Positions 28,462 to 37,251 of a stretch of DNA of 64,000 bases are shown in pieces. Both the position numbers and the translations under genes were made by a program. The notes under the pieces were generated by a model. It was not told the DNA's origin. It was given only the letters and a program-made list of their open reading frames with translations, and did no database searches. Positions within the stretch are counted from its first letter, which is position 1. Each line of letters starts with the position of its first letter. This DNA comes from Nitrosomonas oligotropha (GTDB lineage: Bacteria > Pseudomonadota > Gammaproteobacteria > Burkholderiales > Nitrosomonadaceae). The stretch is taken from assembly GCF_009833085.1 (NCBI RefSeq), contig NZ_QRBZ01000021.1:56411-120410 (forward strand), written 5' to 3'.

Positions 28462-29043
28462 ATGAATATGCCAACATTTAACCAGCTCATCAGACGCTCA
28501 GGCGCCATCGTGAAACGATGTGTCCTCGGCTTCGTTCTGGCTCTAGGGTTAGGTTACGGTCTGCCGGGTACGCACTCGATTGCCCAAGCGGGGGGTATCA
28601 CTGAATATCAGGTCAAAGCGGCTTTTATCTATAACTTTGTCGCATTCACGCAATGGCCGGACACTACCGGACCAACCATTCATCTTTGTGTCTACGGCGA
28701 AGACTATTTTGGCAGTGAAATCGATAAACTCCAGAGCAAGCCGGTGGACAAGCGCAATATCAAGATCATGCGCATCAACAATCCGGAAAAATTGGCGGAT
28801 TGCCAAGTGGTATTTTTCTCCAAATCGGCCGGCAATTCGCTATCAAGCTTATTGAGCAACTTACCGGCGCAACCTATCCTGACCTTGGCCGACAGCCCCA
28901 ATGCCATAGCGCAAGGGGTGATCATCAACATGAATCTGGTCAATGAAAAAATTGTATTTGAAATTAACCTGGAAATTGCCCGCAAGTCCGGATTGGATAT
29001 CAGTTCAAAATTATTGCAACTTGCTGTCAAAGTGTATCAATAA
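28462..29043 (+). CDS. YfiR-family periplasmic protein 3 (DUF4154)
   Basis: 193 residues from ATG 28462 (a second ATG lies two codons on); the frame is open far upstream inside receptor C2, which is not coding there. Signal peptide (V-L-G-F-V-L-A-L-G-L-G-Y-G-L), then Y-Q-V-K-A-A-F-I-Y-N-F, F-T-Q-W-P, L-C-V-Y-G-E-D-Y-F, C-Q-V-V-F-F-S-K, and an end S-S-K-L-L-Q-L-A. The D-S-P-N-A-I-A-Q-G-V-I-I-N-M-N-L stretch is almost the same in YfiR 4, so these two are recent duplicates. It probably forms an operon with C1 and C2. Confidence 0.9.
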   Translation: MNMPTFNQLIRRSGAIVKRCVLGFVLALGLGYGLPGTHSIAQAGGITEYQVKAAFIYNFVAFTQWPDTTGPTIHLCVYGEDYFGSEIDKLQSKPVDKRNIKIMRINNPEKLADCQVVFFSKSAGNSLSSLLSNLPAQPILTLADSPNAIAQGVIINMNLVNEKIVFEINLEIARKSGLDISSKLLQLAVKVYQ

Positions 29044-29352
29044 CCCCCTCACTCGATTGCCGGAACCTTCCCCGAACGGCCACGGTGATTGTCCCTTCAT
29101 GAAAGCCCCTGCTTTCTGCAAGAAATAGTCCTTTTTTATCAGCCAATTCCTGCCTTAGCGTTGGCCCGTAAAATGCGAAAATTTCATCTGAAAGTTGGCC
29201 GGTGAAGCCGTCGCAGTCATTTCAAGCAATTGCGCTGCCACATCCGATCTAACCGGCACTGTTCGAGAGCGTGTTGAAACTTGTTCAGCCCAACCCTGAA
29301 AACCGGTTTGCAGTATCCACATCAGCGCAAAGAGACCGTTGTAAATGAAAAC
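29044..29352. other. Intergenic region before receptor C3
   Basis: 309 bases. The start signals of receptor C3 should lie here. A minus-strand frame of 78 codons (29391 to 29155) with one membrane-like segment crosses it, but it overlaps the C3 start and has no recognisable family, so I leave it uncalled. No repeat or strong hairpin seen. Confidence 0.35.
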
Positions 29353-31455
29353 ATGCCTATGAAAATATTTTGTCCATTTACTCAATTGCATTCCATTCAC
29401 CGGCAACCCCAAAAGCAGCATGGAAAAACCCTGACGCTTCGGCTTATAAGCTTGTTTCTGCTGGGATACCTTGCGAATCCGGCAATGGCGGAGAACCGAT
29501 CGATCAATAATCAGTTTCTGAACCTGAGCATTGAAGAATTGATGAACGTCAAGGTAACCACGGTCTCGAGAAATCCGCAACGGCTTACCCAAGTAGCATC
29601 CGCAGTTTTTGTCATTACCCAGGACGACATCCGCCGCTCCGGCGCAACGAGTATTCCGGACGCGCTGCGCATGGCGCCCGGTGTGCAAGTCGAACGCGTC
29701 GGCACTGACAAATGGGCCATCAGCGTGCGCGGTTTTAACGGTCTTTATGCCAACAAGCTGCAAGTGCTGATGGACGGCCGCAGTGTCTATTCACCGATTT
29801 TCTCCGGCGTATTATGGGAACAACAAGATACGCTGATGGAAGATATCGAACGCATCGAAGTGATCCGCGGTCCTGCCGCCACATCGTGGGGATCCAATGC
29901 AGTCAACGGCGTCATCAATATTATCACCAAGAAAGCCGCCGATACCCAAGGCGCGCTCGTCACCGCCGGGGGAGGTAGCTTCGAGAACGGTTTTGCAGGC
30001 GCCCGCTATGGCGGCATGATCAATGAAGACACGCCTTTCCGTGTCTACGCCAAAGGATTCACCCGCGGCCAGACCCAATCGCTATCCGGCGAAAACGCCA
30101 ACGATCAATGGCACTCGGCCAGGGGCGGATTCCGTATCGACCATAGTCGAGGCATTGACCAATTTACCTTGCAAAGCGATTTCTTTTCCAATTTTGATGG
30201 CGGCACACTGGATAAGAGCGCTTCCAATCTAGCGACCAACCGTTCCGGTGAAATGCGCGGACATAACGAAGGCGGCAATATCCGCTTCCGCTGGGACCGG
30301 ACGTTCTCCGAGCAATCCGCTTTTATGTTGCAAGCCTATTACGACCGCAGCCGGTCGCAATTATTGCCGATCGGAAAATTCGATGCCGAAAGCTTCGATG
30401 TGGATATGCAATACCGCTTTCCTCTGTTCGAGCGGCATAATCTGACCTGGGGCGCCAATTACCGGCTGTATCACAACAAAGTTCCCGATACCAATCTACT
30501 CACGCTTTCTCCACGCGATCAAACGAATCATTTGATCGGCACGTTTATCCGCGATGACATCACGCTGATACCGGATCGCTTGTTGTTTACCGTAGGCAGC
30601 CGGTTTGAGCATAACGATTTTACCGGTATGGAGATACAACCCAATGCGCGCCTGATGTGGACACCCAATACGGAGAACTCGATCTGGATGGCGGTATCGC
30701 GCGCGGTCAGGACGCCTTCCCGCGCCGAGAATGACGCCATCATCAATATCACACCGCAATTACAGAGCGCGATCGGATCGCCTCTTTTGCCGCTTCCTAT
30801 CACCGCATTATTGAACGGCAGCAGTGGCTTCAATTCCGAGAAACTGATCGCGTACGAACTGGGATACCGTTATCAGTTTTCACCTCAGGCTTCCATCGAC
30901 ATGACAGGCTTTATCAACGATTACAGTCAAATGCGGGATTCAGCCTTAGGCGCTTTATCGCTGAGCAGCGGATCTCCGAGACAGCTTATTCTGCCTTTCA
31001 CGATCAGCAATCAAGGATCCGCGCTTACCTATGGTTTTGAGACATCGCTCGATTGGAAACCCAAAGATAATTGGCGCTTGCAAAGCAGCTATAGTTTTCT
31101 CCATATCGACTTTTCCTCGAAAAATTTCCTGACGAAATCCGATCCTTCCGGTGGCGGCGCAGAGAAAGTATCACCACAACATCAGTTGTCGGTCCGTTCC
31201 AACTACGACTTGTCCGAACGGCTGCAATTCAATCTTTGGCTGCGCTACATCAGTAATATCGGGTTTTATCATATCCCGGGCTACGTCACGATGGATGCCA
31301 AGCTGGCATACAAGCCATCAGAAAATACCGAGCTTTTCGTCGTTGGACAAAATCTATTCAGTCAAAACCATAGAGAATCGGTATCCGAGTTCACTCCCAT
31401 TGTTCCCGTGTTCATTCCACGGGGTGTTTACGCTGGCGTGCAGTGGCGCTTCTAA
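29353..31455 (+). CDS. TonB-dependent outer-membrane receptor C3
   Basis: 700 residues from ATG 29353 (or 698 from the ATG two codons on). The frame is open 24 codons further upstream, but that part lacks signal-peptide character. Signal segment L-I-S-L-F-L-L-G-Y-L then A-M-A; then L-S-I-E-E-L-M-N-V-K-V, plug with D-D-I-R-R-S-G-A-T-S, I-E-V-I-R-G-P, and a small change W-G-S-N-A-V-N-G where C1 and C2 have W-G-A-N. The barrel ends Q-W-R-F. YfiR 4 follows 13 bases downstream. The C3-YfiR4 pair repeats the C2-YfiR3 pair. Confidence 0.92.
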   Translation: MPMKIFCPFTQLHSIHRQPQKQHGKTLTLRLISLFLLGYLANPAMAENRSINNQFLNLSIEELMNVKVTTVSRNPQRLTQVASAVFVITQDDIRRSGATSIPDALRMAPGVQVERVGTDKWAISVRGFNGLYANKLQVLMDGRSVYSPIFSGVLWEQQDTLMEDIERIEVIRGPAATSWGSNAVNGVINIITKKAADTQGALVTAGGGSFENGFAGARYGGMINEDTPFRVYAKGFTRGQTQSLSGENANDQWHSARGGFRIDHSRGIDQFTLQSDFFSNFDGGTLDKSASNLATNRSGEMRGHNEGGNIRFRWDRTFSEQSAFMLQAYYDRSRSQLLPIGKFDAESFDVDMQYRFPLFERHNLTWGANYRLYHNKVPDTNLLTLSPRDQTNHLIGTFIRDDITLIPDRLLFTVGSRFEHNDFTGMEIQPNARLMWTPNTENSIWMAVSRAVRTPSRAENDAIINITPQLQSAIGSPLLPLPITALLNGSSGFNSEKLIAYELGYRYQFSPQASIDMTGFINDYSQMRDSALGALSLSSGSPRQLILPFTISNQGSALTYGFETSLDWKPKDNWRLQSSYSFLHIDFSSKNFLTKSDPSGGGAEKVSPQHQLSVRSNYDLSERLQFNLWLRYISNIGFYHIPGYVTMDAKLAYKPSENTELFVVGQNLFSQNHRESVSEFTPIVPVFIPRGVYAGVQWRF

Positions 31456-31468
31456 TGGGAATGTGAGC

Positions 31469-32044
31469 ATGCGCTTTTTGCATCGACTATTGCGGCTGCC
31501 GGATAACCCCTTAAAGCGGAGCATCCGGGCCTGCCTATTCGCTGTATTGCTCGGCTATGGCTTGCCTGCCGCGCACTCGCCAGTCAATGCAGGCAACGTT
31601 TTGGAATACCAAGTAAAAGCTGCTTTCATTTACAACTTTATCGCATTCACGCAATGGCCAGTCACTACCGGCCCTACAATCAATCTGTGTGTATACGGGG
31701 AAGATTTCTTTGGCAGTGAAATCGACAAATTGCAAAGCAAACCGGTTGACAAGCGGCATATCAAAGTCGTGCGTATTACCGCCCCGGAAAAATTGGCCGA
31801 TTGCCAGGTCATTTTCTTCTCCAAATCGGTGAGCGGCAGCTTGTCGAGCTTATTGATGAATTTACCCGGTCAACCTATCCTGACCTTGGCCGACAGTCCC
31901 AATGCCATATCCCACGGGATAATGATCAATATGAATCTGGTCAATGAAAAAATCATATTCGAGATTAATTTAGGAATTGTCCGCCAATCGGGACTGGATA
32001 TCAGCTCAAAACTGCTTCAGCTGGCAACCAAAGTGCACCAGTAA
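31469..32044 (+). CDS. YfiR-family periplasmic protein 4 (DUF4154)
   Basis: 191 residues from ATG 31469; the same frame is open upstream inside C3 but is not coding there. Signal peptide (A-C-L-F-A-V-L-L-G-Y-G-L), then Y-Q-V-K-A-A-F-I-Y-N-F, F-T-Q-W-P, L-C-V-Y-G-E-D-F-F, C-Q-V-I-F-F-S-K, ending S-S-K-L-L-Q-L-A. It is a close duplicate of YfiR 3. It is the last gene of the receptor island. Confidence 0.9.
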   Translation: MRFLHRLLRLPDNPLKRSIRACLFAVLLGYGLPAAHSPVNAGNVLEYQVKAAFIYNFIAFTQWPVTTGPTINLCVYGEDFFGSEIDKLQSKPVDKRHIKVVRITAPEKLADCQVIFFSKSVSGSLSSLLMNLPGQPILTLADSPNAISHGIMINMNLVNEKIIFEINLGIVRQSGLDISSKLLQLATKVHQ

Positions 32045-32216
32045 GCGCCATCTTACAACTTGCAATGCTCAGAAATGTTCGCTTTTTCCCGGTCAAATCC
32101 TTCTTTAGATCGAATACTTGAAATGTACAATATTTCTTATCCTTTCCATTGATGATCAAGAAGAAAGTCCATCACGGATACTTATCCATACCATTCAATT
32201 AACCGGAGATTTAACT

Positions 32217-33083
32217 ATGAAACGGCTCATTCTATCGGCTTGCACATTTATTCTGACCGCTCACATTCAGCTTGCTTTCGCCACCCTATCCAGCGACACG
32301 GAAAAATTGCTCAATTGGGCTGAAAAGACCTTCCCGCAATTCTTCCCCAGCCCTCAAGCCACACAGAATATCGAACCCTGGCTATTCCGCTATTATCCGG
32401 AGACAGGCGTTTATGCCGGTGTCAATAAAAGTGACAATGCTGCTTATGTGCTGGGCGGACCTTGGGGAAACACTCCGGCAGTAATCGATACACTCGCTAA
32501 CCTGATCACTCAGATCGACAGTTCCGGCGGTAACGGCGGCATCGCGGGTTGTGATACGACCGATGCGCTTTCCGGCGTATCGTACAGTCAAAGCGGCAAT
32601 GTCGTTACCGTGACAACCAACGGCCAATGCGTCACCGCCCCGGATATCTCTAAAACCAATCTCTGCCAAGTCCCTCAGCAAACAGCGGCAAGCGGTGTTT
32701 CCTTGCTCGGGAGCAATACCGTAACCGAATCCCGCATCGAGGGCCTGTCTACCAGCATTCCGGGATTACCCAATCCGTTTCAAGCCATTGTAGATGCCGC
32801 AGCCAATGTTAAGCACTGCACGATGAATGCACCGGCTTCTACTGCCAATCTGGTCGTGAATTCCGATCTGTGTCTCGATATTACAGCGCCCATCAGCGAA
32901 ACCCTGGCAGGTCTGCCAATCACAGGAATTGTAGTTTCTCCACCAGTGAAATATTACACAAAAGGAACTTACACCAGCCAAACGGTCAGTGATTGCTTTG
33001 CTACCGACGCCACTACCATCAGCGATGCTTTTACAGGAGAAATCTGGGCGAAACAAGGCGGCAGTTTCGTCAAGATTCAATAA
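32217..33083 (+). CDS. Secreted protein with an N-terminal N-W-A-E repeat-type domain
   Basis: 288 residues from ATG 32217, which has a GGAG ribosome binding site; the frame is open further upstream without start signals. Signal peptide ends near A-F-A. Residues about 25-90 (L-L-N-W-A-E-K-T-F-P-Q-F-F-P, R-Y-Y-P-E-T-G-V-Y-A-G-V, V-L-G-G-P) resemble a small domain often seen at the start or end of secreted betaproteobacterial proteins, of unknown role. The rest is rich in Ser, Thr and Cys (six Cys) and could form disulphides outside the cytoplasm. I do not recognise the C-terminal part. It converges with the response regulator gene downstream. Confidence 0.72.
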   Translation: MKRLILSACTFILTAHIQLAFATLSSDTEKLLNWAEKTFPQFFPSPQATQNIEPWLFRYYPETGVYAGVNKSDNAAYVLGGPWGNTPAVIDTLANLITQIDSSGGNGGIAGCDTTDALSGVSYSQSGNVVTVTTNGQCVTAPDISKTNLCQVPQQTAASGVSLLGSNTVTESRIEGLSTSIPGLPNPFQAIVDAAANVKHCTMNAPASTANLVVNSDLCLDITAPISETLAGLPITGIVVSPPVKYYTKGTYTSQTVSDCFATDATTISDAFTGEIWAKQGGSFVKIQ

Positions 33084-33122
33084 CGGGGAGGATTAAGACT
33101 GGCGCGAAACCATCCGCGCGCA

Positions 33123-34775
33123 TCATCTCAAAGTTGTGAGTTCGTTGAGTGCAGCTGACAAACGGACAAAACGAGATTCTCCAGGCGACAATTCATTGGC
33201 CGCTTGGAGGCTATGGCGTGCTTCTTCAATCAGCTCCGGGGTCGGGCCTTTTTTCTGCATATAGGTAATGATCACATATGCCAGATTGAGTAGCACGCGT
33301 ATGTTGGCGGGCATCGCGCTATAGGCGTCGCGCATCGCACTCACAGCTTCTTCGTACTGCCCTTTACTGATCAGCAATACCCCACGATTCATAATCAGCA
33401 TGGCTTCTTGCCGTGAAGTTTCAATCAATCGGCTGCCTTCTTCGCCCATGCCGGCCTGGTCAAATATTTCTGCCACATCGCGCAGTAAAGTAGCGCTTTC
33501 AGGATTGTTCTTGATTTCACTTTGCAGTAATTGAATAGCTTTCTCTTTATCGCCGGTCGTCAAGAGCAGACGGGCAATTTCCAAAGCTCCGTCAGAATCC
33601 GGATGTATGCTGTCATTGCTGATTGACTGACTCAGTTCATCGGCGATCTGTTTCGCCTTTTCGGCATTTCCACTTTGATGATGAATCATCCCTTCAACCG
33701 CCAATGCTTTCGTGCGCACCTCGTCTGCCGCAAAATTCTTATTGAGCTGCCCCAGCACTTTCAATGCTTGTTCGACGTTTTTATTGGCACTGCATGCCTT
33801 GGCAAGACCCAGATAGGCATCCGCCGTGCGCAACACGGAATTTTCTCCAAGCGACACACTCTTGCGGAATGCGCGCTCGGCATCTTCCAGCTTACCGAGT
33901 TTCATCGCAACCTGACCGAGGTTTTTTTGCCGTGTAACAGAATTCGGCGATAGCTTTACTGTACGTTCAAGAACATTCCCGGCTTCTTCCAGATCACCCA
34001 TCACTTGCAGCGTATGCGCCAGCAGATCTTGCGCTTCAAGATAAGCCGGATTCGCTTCCGTGGTTTCTTCCAGCAAGTGCTTGGCCGCATCCAAATCATT
34101 CTTCTTCAGCAATATCTTGGCCAACGCCGCTTTGGCCCAGGGAAGATCACGTACAGCCAGAATATCTTCCAGTACTTGTTTGGCGCGGTCATACTCACCG
34201 CTAACCAGCAACAAATCACACTTGGTGCGCAGCAAGTCAGCTGCATGCGCCTTATCCGAAGCCAAGCGCTGATCGCACAAATGCATGGCTTTAGAATAAT
34301 CCTGTTGTTTCATGGCTTTGTATATTTCCGCAAACGCCGCTTTTTTGGTCCAAATTTTGGCTAACCGTGAACGCAAGCTCGCTTCCGTGACCGGTTTCAG
34401 CAAATAGGCATCAGGCTGATACTCCGCAGTCCCGGTAACCGCTTCCATGGTTTTTTCCGCAGTGATCATGAGCCAAAGGCAAGAAGGCCCGACCAGCGAT
34501 TGATATTTTGCTTCTTCAAGCACTTGCTGGCCATTCTTTCCGGAGCCCAGAATAAGATCGCAGAGCACAATGTCAAATGGCACTTTTTTCAACCAGGCGA
34601 TCGCTTCATTGCCATTGGTAGCCATATGTATCTTCTTGACTTCAGCACCGCAACTACTGATCATATCGCGCAGAATACTGCGCATTTCCATGTAATCATC
34701 GACGATCAGTACATTTTTCCCTGAGAAATTTAACTCAGTGGCAGGCGTTGAGATGTCTAGCGGATTAATATGCAT
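33123..34775 (-). CDS. Response regulator with tetratricopeptide repeats (REC-TPR)
   Basis: 550 residues. An N-terminal REC domain (about 18-145) has the acidic pair in V-D-D near 26, phosphoacceptor Asp73 in L-C-D-L-I-L-G, and K-P in L-L-K-P-V. The remaining 400 residues are helical TPR-like repeats (for example A-K-A-A-L-A-K-I-L-L-K, A-R-L-L-L-T-T-G-D-K-E-K-A). There is no DNA-binding or enzymatic output, so it probably acts by protein binding. The histidine kinase gene ends 26 bases upstream on the same strand, so the two form a two-component pair. The hvf operon lies just upstream of both. Confidence 0.9.
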   Translation of the reverse strand: MHINPLDISTPATELNFSGKNVLIVDDYMEMRSILRDMISSCGAEVKKIHMATNGNEAIAWLKKVPFDIVLCDLILGSGKNGQQVLEEAKYQSLVGPSCLWLMITAEKTMEAVTGTAEYQPDAYLLKPVTEASLRSRLAKIWTKKAAFAEIYKAMKQQDYSKAMHLCDQRLASDKAHAADLLRTKCDLLLVSGEYDRAKQVLEDILAVRDLPWAKAALAKILLKKNDLDAAKHLLEETTEANPAYLEAQDLLAHTLQVMGDLEEAGNVLERTVKLSPNSVTRQKNLGQVAMKLGKLEDAERAFRKSVSLGENSVLRTADAYLGLAKACSANKNVEQALKVLGQLNKNFAADEVRTKALAVEGMIHHQSGNAEKAKQIADELSQSISNDSIHPDSDGALEIARLLLTTGDKEKAIQLLQSEIKNNPESATLLRDVAEIFDQAGMGEEGSRLIETSRQEAMLIMNRGVLLISKGQYEEAVSAMRDAYSAMPANIRVLLNLAYVIITYMQKKGPTPELIEEARHSLQAANELSPGESRFVRLSAALNELTTLR

Positions 34776-34801
34776 GATTCAAGAATTAGAATGAATGACT
34801 G

Positions 34802-35527
34802 TTACGGCAGATGGAGTACGAAACAAGCGCCTTGCAGCGAACCGCCGTTTTCCAAGCAAAGATCGCCCTGAGTGCCTTGATTACGATGCATTCCTGCCAC
34901 CATGGCGGAGAAATAAAGCCCCAGACCTGTACTCCCGCCATGAAAATCGACGCTCTGCATGACATTACCGTTTCCTTCCAATAACTCAGGCGGATAGCCA
35001 TCACCATCATCTTCAACCCGCAGCACCAATCCACCCTCATGTTCTTCAGCACTGATCAGGATATGATCATGGGTATGGCGCATGGCGTTATTTAGAGCAT
35101 TACCGATGACACCGCTGATGAGATCTTCGTCAAAATACCAATACAGCCCGGGATCTACCCGGACTTCCAGGTGGATTTGGCGAAATTTCAGCAACTGCGC
35201 ATATTGCGCAACGGTCGTACGCAGAAAGTCGTCCAGGCAAACGGATTGCGGATCAAAGGGATATATTTTCTGACCCAGCTTATAGAGTGTCAGCAATTGA
35301 ATCAGACGGTTATTAATGCGTTTCGCTTCATGATTCATCTGCACCAATTCGGCATGCGTGGAAAGCTCGGCCGCTTCAACCGAAGTCAACACCTTATCCA
35401 GACCGCAAATGAGCATGCTGACTGAGTTTTTCATGTCATGCACGGAAGAAACCAGAAAATTCGCCATATTGAATACAACCGGGATATTGGTTGTATTCGT
35501 CTGCTTCTTATTCGATATCCCTACCAT
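34802..35527 (-). CDS. Small cytoplasmic sensor histidine kinase
   Basis: 241 residues with no membrane segment or sensor domain. A DHp-like helix has H30 in S-V-H-D-M-K-N, and the ATPase region shows the N-box N-A-L-N-N-A-M-R-H-T, the G1 box V-E-D-D-G-D-G-Y and the G2 box S-T-G-L-G-L-Y. Its input must come from a partner protein or its first 20 residues. A GGGGAA ribosome binding site lies 8 bases before the ATG and can pair with an upstream copy (see the regulatory entry). It is paired with the REC-TPR gene downstream. Confidence 0.88.
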   Translation of the reverse strand: MVGISNKKQTNTTNIPVVFNMANFLVSSVHDMKNSVSMLICGLDKVLTSVEAAELSTHAELVQMNHEAKRINNRLIQLLTLYKLGQKIYPFDPQSVCLDDFLRTTVAQYAQLLKFRQIHLEVRVDPGLYWYFDEDLISGVIGNALNNAMRHTHDHILISAEEHEGGLVLRVEDDGDGYPPELLEGNGNVMQSVDFHGGSTGLGLYFSAMVAGMHRNQGTQGDLCLENGGSLQGACFVLHLP

Positions 35528-35529
35528 GT

Positions 35530-35576
35530 GATTCCCCGCATAGCATGCGCTTTCGATTCGTTATCAATGGGGAATC
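35530..35576 (-). promoter_or_regulatory. Possible RBS-sequestering hairpin of the kinase gene
   Basis: In the minus-strand transcript GATTCCCC (35576-35569) can pair perfectly with GGGGAATC (35537-35530). The second arm contains the ribosome binding site of the kinase gene and lies 2 bases before its ATG. The loop holds an inner CGCAT-GCT-ATGCG hairpin that stacks on the outer stem. No U tract follows, so translational control fits better than termination. It lies between hvfC and the kinase gene. Confidence 0.4.
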
Positions 35577-35624
35577 TAACGGCAAATCACTTTAAACCTG
35601 TAGTGTTGAAGCTCAATCAGCAAG

Positions 35625-36404
35625 TTAGGGATAGGTTCCTAGAATCACATGGCGTTTTCTTAAGTTTTGCAATATTTCGATGCCTCCCTGAATCACGGCA
35701 TCGGGTTGAGGATGATTCAGCTCTGCGGCAACTTGTTGCAGCACCGTCCGTCCCGGCACAGGATCATCGCCGGAAAGCAATTGCAGCAGCCGCGCAGTTA
35801 CCGGATTGATTTCGATAAAGCGCACGTCAAACTCAGCATCGCGATAAACAATCAAATGGGTTGGCTTGCCATCGGCTTCATTGGGTTGAAAAGCCGGACC
35901 GATTTTGTGCACGGGGAAGCGGTAGTTCAATGTCCAGGCTAGCGGCGAAATTACCGGAACGCCGTCGAGCAGGTCGCCGTGTGCATCGATTCTCGTTGCG
36001 TCGATTTTTTCATCCAGCAACGACAGCGCTAATTCAACCCACTCATAATGCGCCAGCTCCAGCATAAAGGGCGGATCATCCGGTTGCGATTCGCGTTCAT
36101 GTTCCAGATACTGCAAAAACTCGCGCGGCATTTCCGGAAATAGCGGCGTATGTGATACATGATGGGCGAAATAGTCGCGGATCATGGCGTGCCAGCGGTC
36201 ATCCGGCAATATCCGGCGCAACACCGGAAACGTGTTGGCGATAAAATCCTCCACGTTGTTATAAAACAATTCGCGGTAGATTTTCATGCGCCGGTCTTCG
36301 ATCCCTTCCGGGCAAGGATTCTTCTCCGGATCGCGGATATGCGCGGCAAAAGCATATTGTTGCCGCACAAAACCGGAACGATCAGCCGTGTTGTATGTGC
36401 TCAC
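35625..36404 (-). CDS. hvfC: HvfC-type RiPP maturation protein (DUF2063)
   Basis: 259 residues from GTG 36404. The frame is open to 36518, but that part lies inside the hvfB gene. The N-terminal half carries the DUF2063 features: [25 protein letters not shown], then F-P-V-L-R-R-I. In the Hvf/bufferin systems this protein binds and presents the precursor peptide to the DUF692 enzyme. It overlaps hvfB by 23 bases, a sign of coupled translation and stoichiometric partners. It is the last of the three hvf genes. Confidence 0.88.
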   Translation of the reverse strand: MSTYNTADRSGFVRQQYAFAAHIRDPEKNPCPEGIEDRRMKIYRELFYNNVEDFIANTFPVLRRILPDDRWHAMIRDYFAHHVSHTPLFPEMPREFLQYLEHERESQPDDPPFMLELAHYEWVELALSLLDEKIDATRIDAHGDLLDGVPVISPLAWTLNYRFPVHKIGPAFQPNEADGKPTHLIVYRDAEFDVRFIEINPVTARLLQLLSGDDPVPGRTVLQQVAAELNHPQPDAVIQGGIEILQNLRKRHVILGTYP

Positions 36405-37239
36405 CGGTTTGATCCTGCCATTTGGATTGCAACTCACGAATGACTGCCACTTCTTGCAGCAGATCCGCGAGCGGCGGAAGATTGAAATCGCGCTCCAGCA
36501 AGGTCGGGATAACGCCAAAGTGCTGATATGTTTTATCGAGTAGTTGCCAGACCGGATCGATCACATCCGCGCCATGCGTATCCACAATCAGATCCTCGGC
36601 TTCCCGGTAGTGTCCGGCAACGTGAATATAACGAATACGCGCCGCGGGCAGTTGGTGCAGAAATGTCTCGGCATCGTAGCGATGATTGACGCTGTTGACA
36701 TAAATATTATTCACGTCCAGCAGCAAATCGCAATCCGCTTCCTGCAATACCGCAGTGAGAAAATCAATCTCTTCCAGCGTTTTTCCCGGCGCGGCATAGT
36801 ACGAAACGTTCTCGATGGCGATGCGTTGTTCCAGAATATCCTGTACCCGCCGGATGCGATCCGTCACATAGCGAACGGCTTCTTCGGTGAACGGAATCGG
36901 CAGCAGATCATATAAATGCCCATCGTCACTGCAATAGCTCAGATGTTCACTGTAATAGCGGATGCGGTGCTCGCGCAGAAAACGTTTCAGCCGTTGCAGA
37001 AAAGCTTCGTCCAGTGGCGACGGTCCGCCGATTGAGAGCGACAGTCCATGACAAATGAACGGAAACCTTTCGGTCAGCTCGCGAAACGTCTTGCCGTAAC
37101 GCCCGCCGACATTGATCCAATTTTCCGGAGCCACTTCCCAGAAATCGACCGGTGGGGCGGTTTGATCCGCCAGCGAACTGAGCATCGCACGCCGCAGACC
37201 CAAACCTGCGCCATGAACAGGATAATGCTGGCTGCTCAT
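36382..37239 (-). CDS. hvfB: HvfB-type MNIO peptide maturase (DUF692)
   Basis: 285 residues, a TIM-barrel multinuclear non-heme iron oxygenase. Conserved metal-site segments are seen: [32 protein letters not shown] and H-V-A-G-H, with L-L-E-R-D near the end. In studied relatives such enzymes convert cysteines of a precursor to oxazolone/thioamide groups that bind copper. It starts 12 bases after the precursor gene and overlaps hvfC, so precursor, enzyme and partner are made together. Confidence 0.93.
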   Translation of the reverse strand: MSSQHYPVHGAGLGLRRAMLSSLADQTAPPVDFWEVAPENWINVGGRYGKTFRELTERFPFICHGLSLSIGGPSPLDEAFLQRLKRFLREHRIRYYSEHLSYCSDDGHLYDLLPIPFTEEAVRYVTDRIRRVQDILEQRIAIENVSYYAAPGKTLEEIDFLTAVLQEADCDLLLDVNNIYVNSVNHRYDAETFLHQLPAARIRYIHVAGHYREAEDLIVDTHGADVIDPVWQLLDKTYQHFGVIPTLLERDFNLPPLADLLQEVAVIRELQSKWQDQTGEHIQHG

Positions 37240-37251
37240 GGGTGGTGCGGA

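Noticed and set aside
29155..29391. Minus-strand frame of 78 codons before receptor C3 with one membrane-like segment
   Set aside because: It overlaps the likely start of C3, has no ribosome binding site that I can see and no known family; it may be chance.
9852..31455. FecA-type transducing receptors with an N-terminal STN domain
   Set aside because: In all six receptors the plug begins within about 60 residues of the signal peptide, leaving no room for an STN domain; no FecI/FecR-like genes are nearby.
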